Part shown: positions 34,101 to 41,681 of the stretch, one piece after another
How the letters are laid out: each line of letters begins with the position of its first letter
Position numbering within the stretch: position 1 is the first letter of the stretch
NCBI GenBank assembly: GCA_947497245.1
Contig: CANMFO010000004.1
Span: 363,875 to 427,874 of the forward strand
Reading direction: 5' to 3'
DNA from: an uncultured Flavobacteriaceae bacterium
GTDB taxonomy: Bacteria > Bacteroidota > Bacteroidia > Flavobacteriales > Flavobacteriaceae
Length of the DNA stretch: 64,000 nt
Notes under the pieces: model-generated
Databases searched by the model: none
Told to the model about the DNA's origin: nothing
The model's input: the letters and a program-made list of their open reading frames with translations, nothing else
Position numbers and translations under genes: made by a program

Positions 34101-37100
34101 CATCGGCATGATCGACCCTATGTTGCAGCCCCCCACTGTCCAGAATGGTATAGGTATGGCGTGTTTCCTTGGACAGATAGTCGGTCACCTTGGAGATCCG
34201 GTCCCATTTATCATATGCAAAGCTGGTGGAACGGTCATAGGGGTCGGTGGTACTCAGCAGGTTTCCCGTGGCCGCCCCATAGGTGAACACGGTCTGTAGG
34301 CCTTCGATATCGGTGGACCTGGTCAGAAAACGGGAACCATAGGTGCCGCTGTATTCAAATTGCTGTTTGCGGGCGGTCATGCCATCGCCCCTCAGGGTCT
34401 TCGACAGTATATTGCCGTACGCATCGTACTGGAAATCCTCGGTCAGCCAAGAGGTGCCGTTCCCTTTTTTCCTGATCTTCGTGACCAGGTCGTTGTTGTA
34501 GGTATACCGTTCCTCCGTGGTAAAGCTACCGCCGTTCAGGTATACGGTCTCGATCGTTCTGGTGGGCCTGCCCACATGGTACGAACTGTTGGCGGCCCCG
34601 GTGTTGTTGCTGTACTCTTGGGTCGTTACACGGCTCCCCCCGGGGAAGGTGGTCCGGACGGTCAAGGGGTTGTTGTGCGCATCGTAGGTGTAGGTTTCAC
34701 TGGTACGGACCCCCGTGAGGCCATTATGGTCTTCCATACGTTTCAACCGTATGTCATGGACCCCGGCATAGCCGGCCCTTCCGGGCTGCTTCCCGGGCGG
34801 TACGATCTTTGCCCAATAGGTGCCGTTGCTGCCATGGGCACTAAAGCCGGGGCCCAGGGTGACGGACCCTTCCGCCTCATCGATCTGTTGGCCCGGGATA
34901 GCGGAACTGCGATCGATATTGGTCCGGTACACGGGCGCGGCCGGGGACCCCGGGTTGGCGATCAGCTGCTTGTCGTAGAAGTAATTGGTCTTGCTGAGGT
35001 ATTCGCTGGGGTTGGCGATCGCCGTGGTCGCTGTGAACCGTTCGGTGACCGCGCCCCGTAGGGCGGGATCGTGCTTGGAGACGTTCCACAACAGTCCTAC
35101 CCCGGTGCCGTACCAGTTGGAGCGCCTCAAGACCTCGAAACCGATGAACCCCAGTCCATGGGCATGGGATACCGCGCCCTTGTACTGGAACCGTTGGTGA
35201 CGGGTGGTCCCGCCACCTTTTTGGACCAGTTCGCGGACCACCTTAAAGGAGGGGGCCACGTTCACGTTCACAAAAGGGTAGACCTGGCCATGGCCCTGGG
35301 TGTAGGCGGTAAAATAGTGGGGGTCGCCCGGATCGGAATGGTGCGGGTCCACCTGATCGTACCTGATCTCGGTCACCACTCCGTTGTTGGAAACCTGTTT
35401 TAGGGCCACATCCTCCCTGTGGTCCTTGGAAAATGCAAAGGACGTGACGTACCGATCACTGATCGAGGCAAAATCCAGATTATTGTTGGGTCGGTTTGCG
35501 GATAAGAATACGGGTATCGGAAAATGTTTTAGATTTCCCGTTTTACTTATGGAGCCCTCTATACTGAATCCGCTGCCATTGGGATACAAAAAACTGTTTG
35601 GATAATATACTTTTATGGTTTCGGTTCCATTGCTGCCATTATCATAGGTAGTTGTTTCATAGTCAATGATGTCTGTCCTCCCATCTCCGTTGATATCCAC
35701 TGGAACCAAAGAGTAGCCTTTTAAAGTTCCTTCACTATCAAAATCGGTGATTTTGTATTCAAAAGGAGGGTCGAATATAAAATTATTAAACCCGTTGCCT
35801 AAGGATTCGAACAATACAAAATTTTTGTTTTGGGCGCTGATGGGAGTCATAAAATCTGACTTTCCGTCCCCATTAAAATCTCCGGTGAGAATGGGTTTGC
35901 CATTACTTTTTATATAAATATTCTCTTTGGTCCAAAGCAATTCCAAATGGGAATTGCTGCCGTTCAGAGAATACACATGTACTTTACCAGGCTTAAACTG
36001 TAAAATGTCGGTTTTTCCATCTCCATTGACATCAAGAGCGAAAAGTTTATCCGTTCTCTGCAAGGTGTTGCCCAAATGACCAATGGGAGAAGAAAAATTA
36101 CTGGTAATTCGCCTATCCAGATTAATAAAATGTGCCTTTGTAATATTGCTCCTCGTGGTATGGCACCCCACACAACAATAGTAAACACCGTTTCTAAACA
36201 CCTTGTTAGGGCAGGAAGGGTCGGAAGCTGCGGGATACTCAATACACTTGGTATCTGTGTAGATCTTTTCCAGGGCGATGACATCCGATAGCCCGTCCCC
36301 ATTAAAATCCCCTGAAATGTATTTTAGAGGTACTCTTTCAATATTGGGATTGTTCTGAAGGTGGTAGTTTTGGGGCGTATAAGTAGGGGCGTTCCAGACC
36401 TTTTCGTATTTGTGGGCAATGGGCCGGGCAGCCCCGCCGGAAGAATATACCTTGAACTTTACCCGATCGGCACCGCTGTTCTGTACCACGGCCAGGCCCT
36501 GGTTGGGCAACAACCTGTTCTGATGGTTCAACCAGTTTACGGGAAATATCTCTTGGAACAATCCGGTATTGACCTCTATTGAGAAATTTGTATTGCCGGT
36601 ATTCTGGATATCGTTGAAGAGCCAGAACTTTTTCTTGGCATCCCTTCCACTGGTTGGGTAGACAATAAAATCCATCTTGCCGTTACCCGTAATATCCAGG
36701 GATACTACTTTGGAATTCCGTTGATCGATATTTTGTACCGTCAGGGAGGTACGGCCCACTTCATCGACGGAAGTTGGAGAATTGCCATAAGTAAAGTTAA
36801 TGGGACTTCGGGACAAACTGTTATCCCCCGATTTTTCCTGTATGCTCTTTAGCCTGTCATAGTGTAAGGAAGTGGTATTATTATATTCTAGAATGTAATT
36901 TCTGTAGGGTATTCCATTTCCCTTTGTTTTTATTTCTTTGAGCAGGGTTGCCCTAAAAAAAGTTGTTCCGTTAATATAGGATTTTTCCCTTTTTTTTCTA
37001 AGGCCATAAACGAACTCCATTTCGTTGATCGGCGTTGCGGTGCCCCTGCCCCCGTAGGTGATCTTGTGGATACTTAAGGTATTGTTGGCCGTTGTATAAC

Positions 37101-37809
37101 TGTAGTTCACACGGATCCCCTGTGGGTTCTCCCAAAAGGTGATGGCATAGTCCGTATGGCTCCGGGAAGCATCGGTATGGCCATAAAGGGCCATCGACCC
37201 GTCCGGGTAGAGTACCTTGAAGTACTTTGGGCCGTCCACGCCCGTGGTCGGGTGGGTGCCATGGGATATGATCTTGATGTTGGAATGCCTTTCCGTTTGG
37301 TAGACCGCCCCGTTCGCACCATAGGTCCCCGTTTTCAGGATCAGTCGCTGCCCGTCCAGCGAAAAGCGGTCCAAAAGATCAAAGTCCACGGGATCGATGA
37401 CATTGTCATGGAACAGGGTGGAGGGGATCCTCGTGATCACCGAGATCCCCGAAACGTTCCAGCCCCATCCGGCCAGGCCGTTCCCGGATTGGCTGTCGAA
37501 GGTCAGGGCGATCTCGGGCCGCACCCCGTTCAATCCCGGGGGGACGGCTATGGGGACACGGTAGAGGGCCGCGCCCGTGGGGGATACCGAAAGCTGCCCC
37601 ATGGTCCTCCCGGCGAACGTACCGCCCCCTTTGGAAGCAAGGGCCGCGGATCTGCCGCTGGGGGCCGGAGCCTCCCGGGGCACGCCTTCCAGTGCCACGG
37701 TGGTCTCGGTGACCTTGGAGGCCTTGACCGTTCTATAGGTAAAGGTATCCTGGGAATGCCCGAAGTGGACGATACAGAGACAACTAAAAAGGAACAACGA
37801 TCTTTTCAT
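31192..37809 (-). CDS. SpvB/FG-GAP/Rhs (YD-repeat) protein with polymorphic C-terminal tip
   Basis: 2205 aa. The signal peptide ends HFGHS near residue 19. The SpvB-like domain follows (ALTFDSQSGNGLAGWGWNVS near 100), then FG-GAP/VCBS calcium-type repeats (several DxNGDGxxD, residues about 350-750). Many YD repeats and the Rhs core end follow (RDYLGSILAITDADG; NGRMYDAQLGRFLSPDNH near 1845). After PSGE (~1885) the sequence turns AT-rich and unique: a ~320-residue tip with HTHNVKYPG...NPSDYD, spaced like a JAMM/JAB metallopeptidase HxH-SxxD motif but with a longer gap. Likely a surface-exported toxin delivery protein. It follows the T9SS-domain gene by 7 bp and precedes the LRR gene. Confidence 0.9.
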   Translation of the reverse strand: MKRSLFLFSCLCIVHFGHSQDTFTYRTVKASKVTETTVALEGVPREAPAPSGRSAALASKGGGTFAGRTMGQLSVSPTGAALYRVPIAVPPGLNGVRPEIALTFDSQSGNGLAGWGWNVSGISVITRIPSTLFHDNVIDPVDFDLLDRFSLDGQRLILKTGTYGANGAVYQTERHSNIKIISHGTHPTTGVDGPKYFKVLYPDGSMALYGHTDASRSHTDYAITFWENPQGIRVNYSYTTANNTLSIHKITYGGRGTATPINEMEFVYGLRKKREKSYINGTTFFRATLLKEIKTKGNGIPYRNYILEYNNTTSLHYDRLKSIQEKSGDNSLSRSPINFTYGNSPTSVDEVGRTSLTVQNIDQRNSKVVSLDITGNGKMDFIVYPTSGRDAKKKFWLFNDIQNTGNTNFSIEVNTGLFQEIFPVNWLNHQNRLLPNQGLAVVQNSGADRVKFKVYSSGGAARPIAHKYEKVWNAPTYTPQNYHLQNNPNIERVPLKYISGDFNGDGLSDVIALEKIYTDTKCIEYPAASDPSCPNKVFRNGVYYCCVGCHTTRSNITKAHFINLDRRITSNFSSPIGHLGNTLQRTDKLFALDVNGDGKTDILQFKPGKVHVYSLNGSNSHLELLWTKENIYIKSNGKPILTGDFNGDGKSDFMTPISAQNKNFVLFESLGNGFNNFIFDPPFEYKITDFDSEGTLKGYSLVPVDINGDGRTDIIDYETTTYDNGSNGTETIKVYYPNSFLYPNGSGFSIEGSISKTGNLKHFPIPVFLSANRPNNNLDFASISDRYVTSFAFSKDHREDVALKQVSNNGVVTEIRYDQVDPHHSDPGDPHYFTAYTQGHGQVYPFVNVNVAPSFKVVRELVQKGGGTTRHQRFQYKGAVSHAHGLGFIGFEVLRRSNWYGTGVGLLWNVSKHDPALRGAVTERFTATTAIANPSEYLSKTNYFYDKQLIANPGSPAAPVYRTNIDRSSAIPGQQIDEAEGSVTLGPGFSAHGSNGTYWAKIVPPGKQPGRAGYAGVHDIRLKRMEDHNGLTGVRTSETYTYDAHNNPLTVRTTFPGGSRVTTQEYSNNTGAANSSYHVGRPTRTIETVYLNGGSFTTEERYTYNNDLVTKIRKKGNGTSWLTEDFQYDAYGNILSKTLRGDGMTARKQQFEYSGTYGSRFLTRSTDIEGLQTVFTYGAATGNLLSTTDPYDRSTSFAYDKWDRISKVTDYLSKETRHTYTILDSGGLQHRVDHADGAKELTHYNAFGWVTKTGVLSLGNTWIYKDYEYDVSGRKKRVSEPHSGLPSQWTTFAFDAEGRLITQQLYTGRTINTSYSGLSVTVNDGIKSTTTTMDALGNTVKVQNPGGTVNYTYFANGTMKTADHDGHVVGVDIDGWGRRTRLNDPSAGRYTYSYNSFGELLTETTPKGTTTYVYDAFGKPTSKTMTGDLTDHSLAYVYDNTTKLLKTINGRDLTNSNRTYTYQYTYDSYKRPATITENTGLASFEYRTTYDSYGRVHKETQIATLTGGASKTVTTRNGYDASGILKEIWNDGTTDKLWQLNQLNARGLALSVTLGNGMHSTKTYDAYGYLTKIEDKESGTDPSVALHMEYDFNEQRGTLTRRKNFGFNWQENFGYDNLDRLTTISGHTSRTMAYDARGRITNNSALGSYAYTDTHKKYRLTQIDPNTAGGTYFQEHPTQQISYNAFKKPVEIHQTDHGRASFEYGPMMNRSTAYYGGEDEARTDRRYRKHYSAIIPAEIVEDTEAQTTKIITYVGGDAYTAPIAHIKKTGTGAVDEYHYLHRDYLGSILAITDADGDLKEQRQFGAWGTVDKFRDSSGGTVFGHDALLGRGYTGHEHFFDIALLHMNGRMYDAQLGRFLSPDNHIQEPFNPQNFNRYSYALNNPLMYVDPSGESFWGFIAEGFRGIGNFFGGFFANVAISFGWTGGEEYVYGASYGEAAPTPRNNANNSNMATSASPASPKYSFELSDRFEYSTPIVPAGNYGYYVNAEGEVVGWDGKYDDNYYLVTDAADQIKIGFNNFLGTYTSQSDLSSTAYLLPSFGMRTKLKGLYDLGASDTTREYASTIRGTQNNWAYLTGKRGAVFAPGSGSASSNALSMTDRTQMRAAYDRGINFSDVLYISHTHNVKYPGVTFGGTPTNPSDYDYLTGSAMGVVLNTRIQTIYIHGGTRGVFSSMSSNAFFNRFNHSNFTHPDPRQNNLLLEGIHR

Positions 37810-37816
37810 GGTCCGG

Positions 37817-38296
37817 TCATTTTTTGATTATATGAAGGGCCTGTCTTGATCGGTCCGAGTACAGTACGGACACGACGTATCTTCCAGAGGAATGGCCGCT
37901 GAGGTCGAGGGCCATGCTCCCTTGCTTGGCGTTGATGTTCTTTTGGTACAGTTGCCGGCCAATTCCGGAGAACAGGGTCACCCGCGCCACCCTCTTGTGG
38001 CTGTCCCGCCATGTCAGGGTCAGGATATCCGTGACCGGGTTCGGATAGGCCACGATCTTCGAATCACGAGGCTCCCTTAGATCCTCTTCCGATGGCGCTT
38101 TTTGGTCTTCTATGATGGCGGCGGCCATGGCCGGGTCCGCCACCTTGGCCGGACTGCCACAGTTGGTACAGACCCGGTCGCGCAGGGTCTGGTTGCCCGC
38201 ACTGTCGTAGCTGAGGGAAATTTTGTACTGCGATTGGGCATGCCCCGATAAAAGGGCAAGGAGGCAAAGACTTATGGACAGGATGGATGTTCTCAC
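37817..38296 (-). CDS. small protein with YD-like segment and T9SS type A sorting domain
   Basis: 159 aa. A signal peptide (ILSISLCLLALLSGHAQS) is followed by SLSYDSAGNQTLRDRVC, which looks like a single YD/Rhs unit, then a CTNC pair and an acidic linker. The C-terminal ~75 residues are a type IX secretion sorting domain (VAYPNPVTDILTLTW, GRYVVSVLYSDRS, basic KK end). It lies 7 bp upstream of the Rhs gene, which itself has no sorting domain. It may be an export or anchoring partner of the Rhs protein (inference). Confidence 0.85.
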   Translation of the reverse strand: MRTSILSISLCLLALLSGHAQSQYKISLSYDSAGNQTLRDRVCTNCGSPAKVADPAMAAAIIEDQKAPSEEDLREPRDSKIVAYPNPVTDILTLTWRDSHKRVARVTLFSGIGRQLYQKNINAKQGSMALDLSGHSSGRYVVSVLYSDRSRQALHIIKK

Positions 38297-38303
38297 GGCC
38301 GTG

Positions 38304-39422
38304 TTATTTTTGGTCCTCCAACAGGTTTTGCACCAAGGCCTCGAGCCGGTCCAACCGTTGTTCCAGCCGTCGGTGTTCCCGCTCGGACCGCAGCAGCGCC
38401 TTGATCTGCCTTTCCTGTGCTATGGTGTAGAGTGTCAGTTCCTCGATCTTTTCCAGGAGCCTCATGTCCATTGCGCCCAGTTCCACTCCCTGCTCCTCCA
38501 TTTCCCTGGCAGGGGGGATGTTGGGCAGGTGGCCGTGCTCGTCGATATGGTCCTGGACCTCCTCCAGGCTCCGTAGGCCATAGCCTTCCTTGAAGACATA
38601 GTCCGGCGCGGGGACGGAAAGGTCCACCTTCACCTCTTCCGAATGGATCTTGCCCTTGACGGTGAGTTTGGAATCCGGGGTCAACGTTCCTATTCCTACC
38701 TTTCCATTGCTCCTGATGATCATTTGGTAAGATGCGATTGTACTGGTCTTAGTGGCCGCAACACCAAATCGCCAGCCGTAGCCATCTTTATAGAACAAGA
38801 GGTTGCCCCTATAGGCGTTGGCCGCATTTCTACGCTGGAATTCGACGGTGGCGGTGCCATCGTTGGCCCGATGGTTTATGAACAGGGTAGTGATGTGCTC
38901 ATTGCCAGGGTCGACCCCAAGTGTTTTCAATGACAGATAGGCCCCTTGATAGTTACCTGTGCCCGTTCCTTCCAAGGTGAGGCCGGTATTGCTTCCGGAA
39001 ATCTTTTGACTTCCCTTATTGTGAAGAACCTTGGACCACGTTCCCGCTCCCTGGGAATTGGTGCCCCTAAAATACATGGAGGGAGAGATGGAGGCATTTT
39101 TTATGGCGATCTGCCCCCCATACCGGTAATTGCCGTGGTTGGCCCCGTGATTCATATTAAGGCCCCAGAACCAACCGTTGGACTCCGGGGCGTTCGTGGC
39201 CGCCAAACCTTCGTAAAAACCACTCCGCCAGATCGAGTTCCAATCCGTGATGCGAACGGGGTCATTAAGCATCAATCGGTTGCCCAGAATATTCCCCGAA
39301 ACATGCAGGGCCTCCTGTGGATCGACGGTCCCAATACCCACATTCCCCGAATCGGGAAAGGTATTCGTTTGGGCCATGGCGAACAGCGGCAGCCCGCATA
39401 ACAACAAAAGTCTGTTTTTCAT
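38304..39422 (-). CDS. tail-fibre-like surface protein
   Basis: About 372 aa. A signal peptide (LLLLCGLPLFAMAQ) is followed by GNVGIGTVDPQEALHVSG, a knob-like region (IWRSGFYEGL, NYRYGGQI) and a second VGIGTLTPDSKLTVKG repeat. The C-terminal region is the standard Bacteroidota fibre end: YGLRSLEEVQDHIDEHGHLP, LLEKIEELTLYTIAQERQ and a coiled coil. The frame opens at 39476; 39422 gives the better signal peptide. First gene of the operon with the T9SS-domain protein and the Rhs gene (gaps of 7 bp each). It probably forms trimers at the cell surface. Confidence 0.85.
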   Translation of the reverse strand: MKNRLLLLCGLPLFAMAQTNTFPDSGNVGIGTVDPQEALHVSGNILGNRLMLNDPVRITDWNSIWRSGFYEGLAATNAPESNGWFWGLNMNHGANHGNYRYGGQIAIKNASISPSMYFRGTNSQGAGTWSKVLHNKGSQKISGSNTGLTLEGTGTGNYQGAYLSLKTLGVDPGNEHITTLFINHRANDGTATVEFQRRNAANAYRGNLLFYKDGYGWRFGVAATKTSTIASYQMIIRSNGKVGIGTLTPDSKLTVKGKIHSEEVKVDLSVPAPDYVFKEGYGLRSLEEVQDHIDEHGHLPNIPPAREMEEQGVELGAMDMRLLEKIEELTLYTIAQERQIKALLRSEREHRRLEQRLDRLEALVQNLLEDQK

Positions 39423-39885
39423 AATATATCGGTTTTTAAAATAGCTGTGTTTCCTTTGGGAGGCTGCTTTGGTCATGGAAGGGTATGGGCCATGGTCCTT
39501 TTAGGCCTATAAAAACCTGTGATCAAATGATCGTAAAGGAAACCCGATGCAATAAGTGGGCAAATACCTTTACAGGCGGGTCGGTGCCATGGTCACCACC
39601 ACTCCAACCCCTGAACCCTTTCCAAGAGACCAAAAAAATGGCCCGATCCAAAAAGATTGGACCCAAGGTATCCCCTTGGGACCAGAACTTCAAAGACCAT
39701 GTAACAGATGGGCGATATAGGTCATAAGCGGGAAAAAAGGCCCCCCGGATCGGGTTTTTGGTGCAGATAATTTTGAGAAAAAGGGTTCGGGCACCGGTTT
39801 TTTAAAAAGAATGGGGGAAGAAAGGGGGATTCCGGACGTTCCGCCCGATTCCTTAGCTGCGGGACCTCTTTTTCAATAGATTTTA
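39423..39885. other. intergenic region between divergent operons
   Basis: About 460 bp between the fibre-like gene (minus) and the DinB gene (plus). No coding frame of good composition on either strand, and no recognised RNA. It should carry the promoters of both operons. The only clear signal is the palindrome at its right edge. Confidence 0.5.
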
Positions 39886-39919
39886 ATGGAATATATCCAA
39901 ATATATGGATATATTCCAT
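39886..39919. promoter_or_regulatory. 13-bp perfect palindromic operator before dinB
   Basis: ATGGAATATATCC at 39886-39898 and its exact complement at 39907-39919 are separated by 8 A/T bases, 29 bp upstream of the DinB start. Likely the site of a dimeric repressor controlling the mutagenic-polymerase operon. No repressor gene is adjacent. Confidence 0.6.
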
Positions 39920-39948
39920 ATATTAGCTGTCCCTCATTTGGACTGAAG

Positions 39949-41163
39949 ATGAACAAGACGATACTTCATATTGATCTGGATACTTTTTATGTGTCCGTGG
40001 AACGGTTGCTGAACCGTGAGCTGCAGAACCGCCCCTTATTGGTGGGGGGTACCGGCGACCGAGGCGTGGTGGCGGCCTGTAGCTATGAGACCCGGGGGTT
40101 CGGGGTGCATTCCGGGATGCCCATGCGCATGGCCCGGGAACTCTGCCCCGAGGCAACGGTCATCAGGGGCAATGCGGGCACCTATAGCAAACATTCCGAT
40201 GTGGTCACCGAGATCATCAAAGAACACGTGCCCTTGTTCGAAAAATCGAGCATCGATGAGTTCTACGCCGACCTCACGGGAATGGACCGTTTTTTTGGCT
40301 CCTACAGATATGCCTCCGAGCTGCGGCAAAAGATCATCAAGGAAACGGGCCTGCCCATTTCTTTCGGGCTATCGATCAACAAGGTGGTCTCCAAAGTGGC
40401 CACCAACGAGGCCAAGCCCAACAACCAGTTAAAGATCGACCACGGATGGGAAAAGCCCTTTTTGGCCCCCCTCTCCATTAAAAAAATCCCCATGGTGGGC
40501 GACAAGACCTACCAGACCCTGCGCAACCTGGGCCTGCGACAGGTGGGTACCATCCAGGAGATGCCCGTGGACGTGATGCAGCGCGTGCTGGGGGCCAATG
40601 GCACGGTCATCTGGAAACGCGCCAATGGAGTGGACCATACCCCCGTCGTCCCCTTTTGCGAGCGCAAGTCCATTTCTACGGAGCGCACCTTTGATAGGGA
40701 CACCATAGACACGGTAAAGTTAAAGGGCATCCTGATCGCCATGACCGAGAACCTGGCATACCAATTACGGCGGGGCGAAAAACTCACGGCCTGTATCGCC
40801 GTAAAGATCCGCTATTCCGATTTCAATACCTATTCCAAACAGCTGCGCATTCCCTATACCAGCGCCGACCACATTTTGATACCCAAGATCTTGGGCCTGT
40901 TCAATACCCTGTACAATAAGCGTTTGTTGGTACGCTTGGTGGGGATCCGGTTCAGCCATTTGGTCAGCGGCAATTATCAGATCAACCTGTTCGACGATAC
41001 GGAAGAGGTATTGAACCTATACAACGCCATGGACACCATTCGAAAACGCTATGGCGATAAGAGCGTAATCCGCGCCTCGGCCATGGGGGCGAAGACCATA
41101 GGACGAATGCACAACCCGTTCAACGGAATGCCGCCGGTGGTGCTGGCGCATAGGAAGCAGTAA
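39949..41163 (+). CDS. dinB: Y-family DNA polymerase IV
   Basis: 404 aa. The palm has HIDLDTFYVSVE at the N-terminus and SSIDEFYADLTG, which carries the catalytic Asp-Glu pair. GLSINKVVSKVAT and a helix-hairpin-helix follow, and the little-finger domain fills the last ~150 residues. The frame opens at 39886 through the palindrome; 39949 (MNKTILHIDLD) is the expected start. It performs error-prone translesion synthesis. With the DnaE2-like gene downstream it forms a damage-tolerance operon comparable to imuB-dnaE2 pairs elsewhere. Confidence 0.93.
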   Translation: MNKTILHIDLDTFYVSVERLLNRELQNRPLLVGGTGDRGVVAACSYETRGFGVHSGMPMRMARELCPEATVIRGNAGTYSKHSDVVTEIIKEHVPLFEKSSIDEFYADLTGMDRFFGSYRYASELRQKIIKETGLPISFGLSINKVVSKVATNEAKPNNQLKIDHGWEKPFLAPLSIKKIPMVGDKTYQTLRNLGLRQVGTIQEMPVDVMQRVLGANGTVIWKRANGVDHTPVVPFCERKSISTERTFDRDTIDTVKLKGILIAMTENLAYQLRRGEKLTACIAVKIRYSDFNTYSKQLRIPYTSADHILIPKILGLFNTLYNKRLLVRLVGIRFSHLVSGNYQINLFDDTEEVLNLYNAMDTIRKRYGDKSVIRASAMGAKTIGRMHNPFNGMPPVVLAHRKQ

Positions 41164-41242
41164 AACAGTGTTCAGTTAGCAATAAACAATAAATAATGAA
41201 CAATAAGCAGTGTTCATCAGGCAATGATAAATTCCAAAAACC

Positions 41243-41599
41243 ATGGGAAGACAGCACATTTACAATTTGGAAGATAGAACCTATTTGTTCGCGAGGGAAT
41301 GCCGCCTTTATGTGGAGGTATTGCCCAAGACCTTGGGCAATGCCGAGGATGGGAAACAGCTGGTAAGGGCTTCGGGCGCAGTAGCGGCATGCTACGTGGG
41401 CACTGACGAAAGGCCCGGGGGCAAAGGGTCCGTAATGCGGGCCAAAATGGCAAGAAAGGAGGTTCGGGAGGCACAATATTGGCTCAGGCTGTTAAGGGAC
41501 CTGAACGATAGGCTGGGACCAAAGGCGGAGGAGCTCATTGAAGAGGCCGCTGCGTTGGGAAACATCCTGTCTTCCATTATCGATAAGAAACGCCCTTGA
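41243..41599 (+). CDS. four-helix bundle protein (23S rRNA intervening-sequence protein family)
   Basis: 118 aa, all-helical. The family's features are visible: LEDRTYLFARECRLYV at the start, RASGAVAACYVGTDE in the middle, AKMARKEVREAQYWLRLL and a C-terminal AAALGNILSSIIDK. Family members occur inside rRNA intervening sequences and as free genes in Bacteroidota; their function is unknown. Here it sits between the two mutagenic polymerases on the same strand, preceded by an A/T-rich stretch with repeated ATAAACAATAA-type words. Confidence 0.85.
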   Translation: MGRQHIYNLEDRTYLFARECRLYVEVLPKTLGNAEDGKQLVRASGAVAACYVGTDERPGGKGSVMRAKMARKEVREAQYWLRLLRDLNDRLGPKAEELIEEAAALGNILSSIIDKKRP

Positions 41600-41681
41600 A
41601 ATCGGATTCTGCCAATCTCCGTGTGCAGGTCGGTCCCGGTCTGGGTTTTTGGGCCCTGGAATGTATAATTTGATATATGCG

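Noticed and set aside
34360..35061. Several long plus-strand frames across 32-37.8 kb
   Set aside because: All lie opposite the Rhs gene and have Gly/Val/Arg-rich, low-quality composition; shadows of repetitive YD-repeat DNA.
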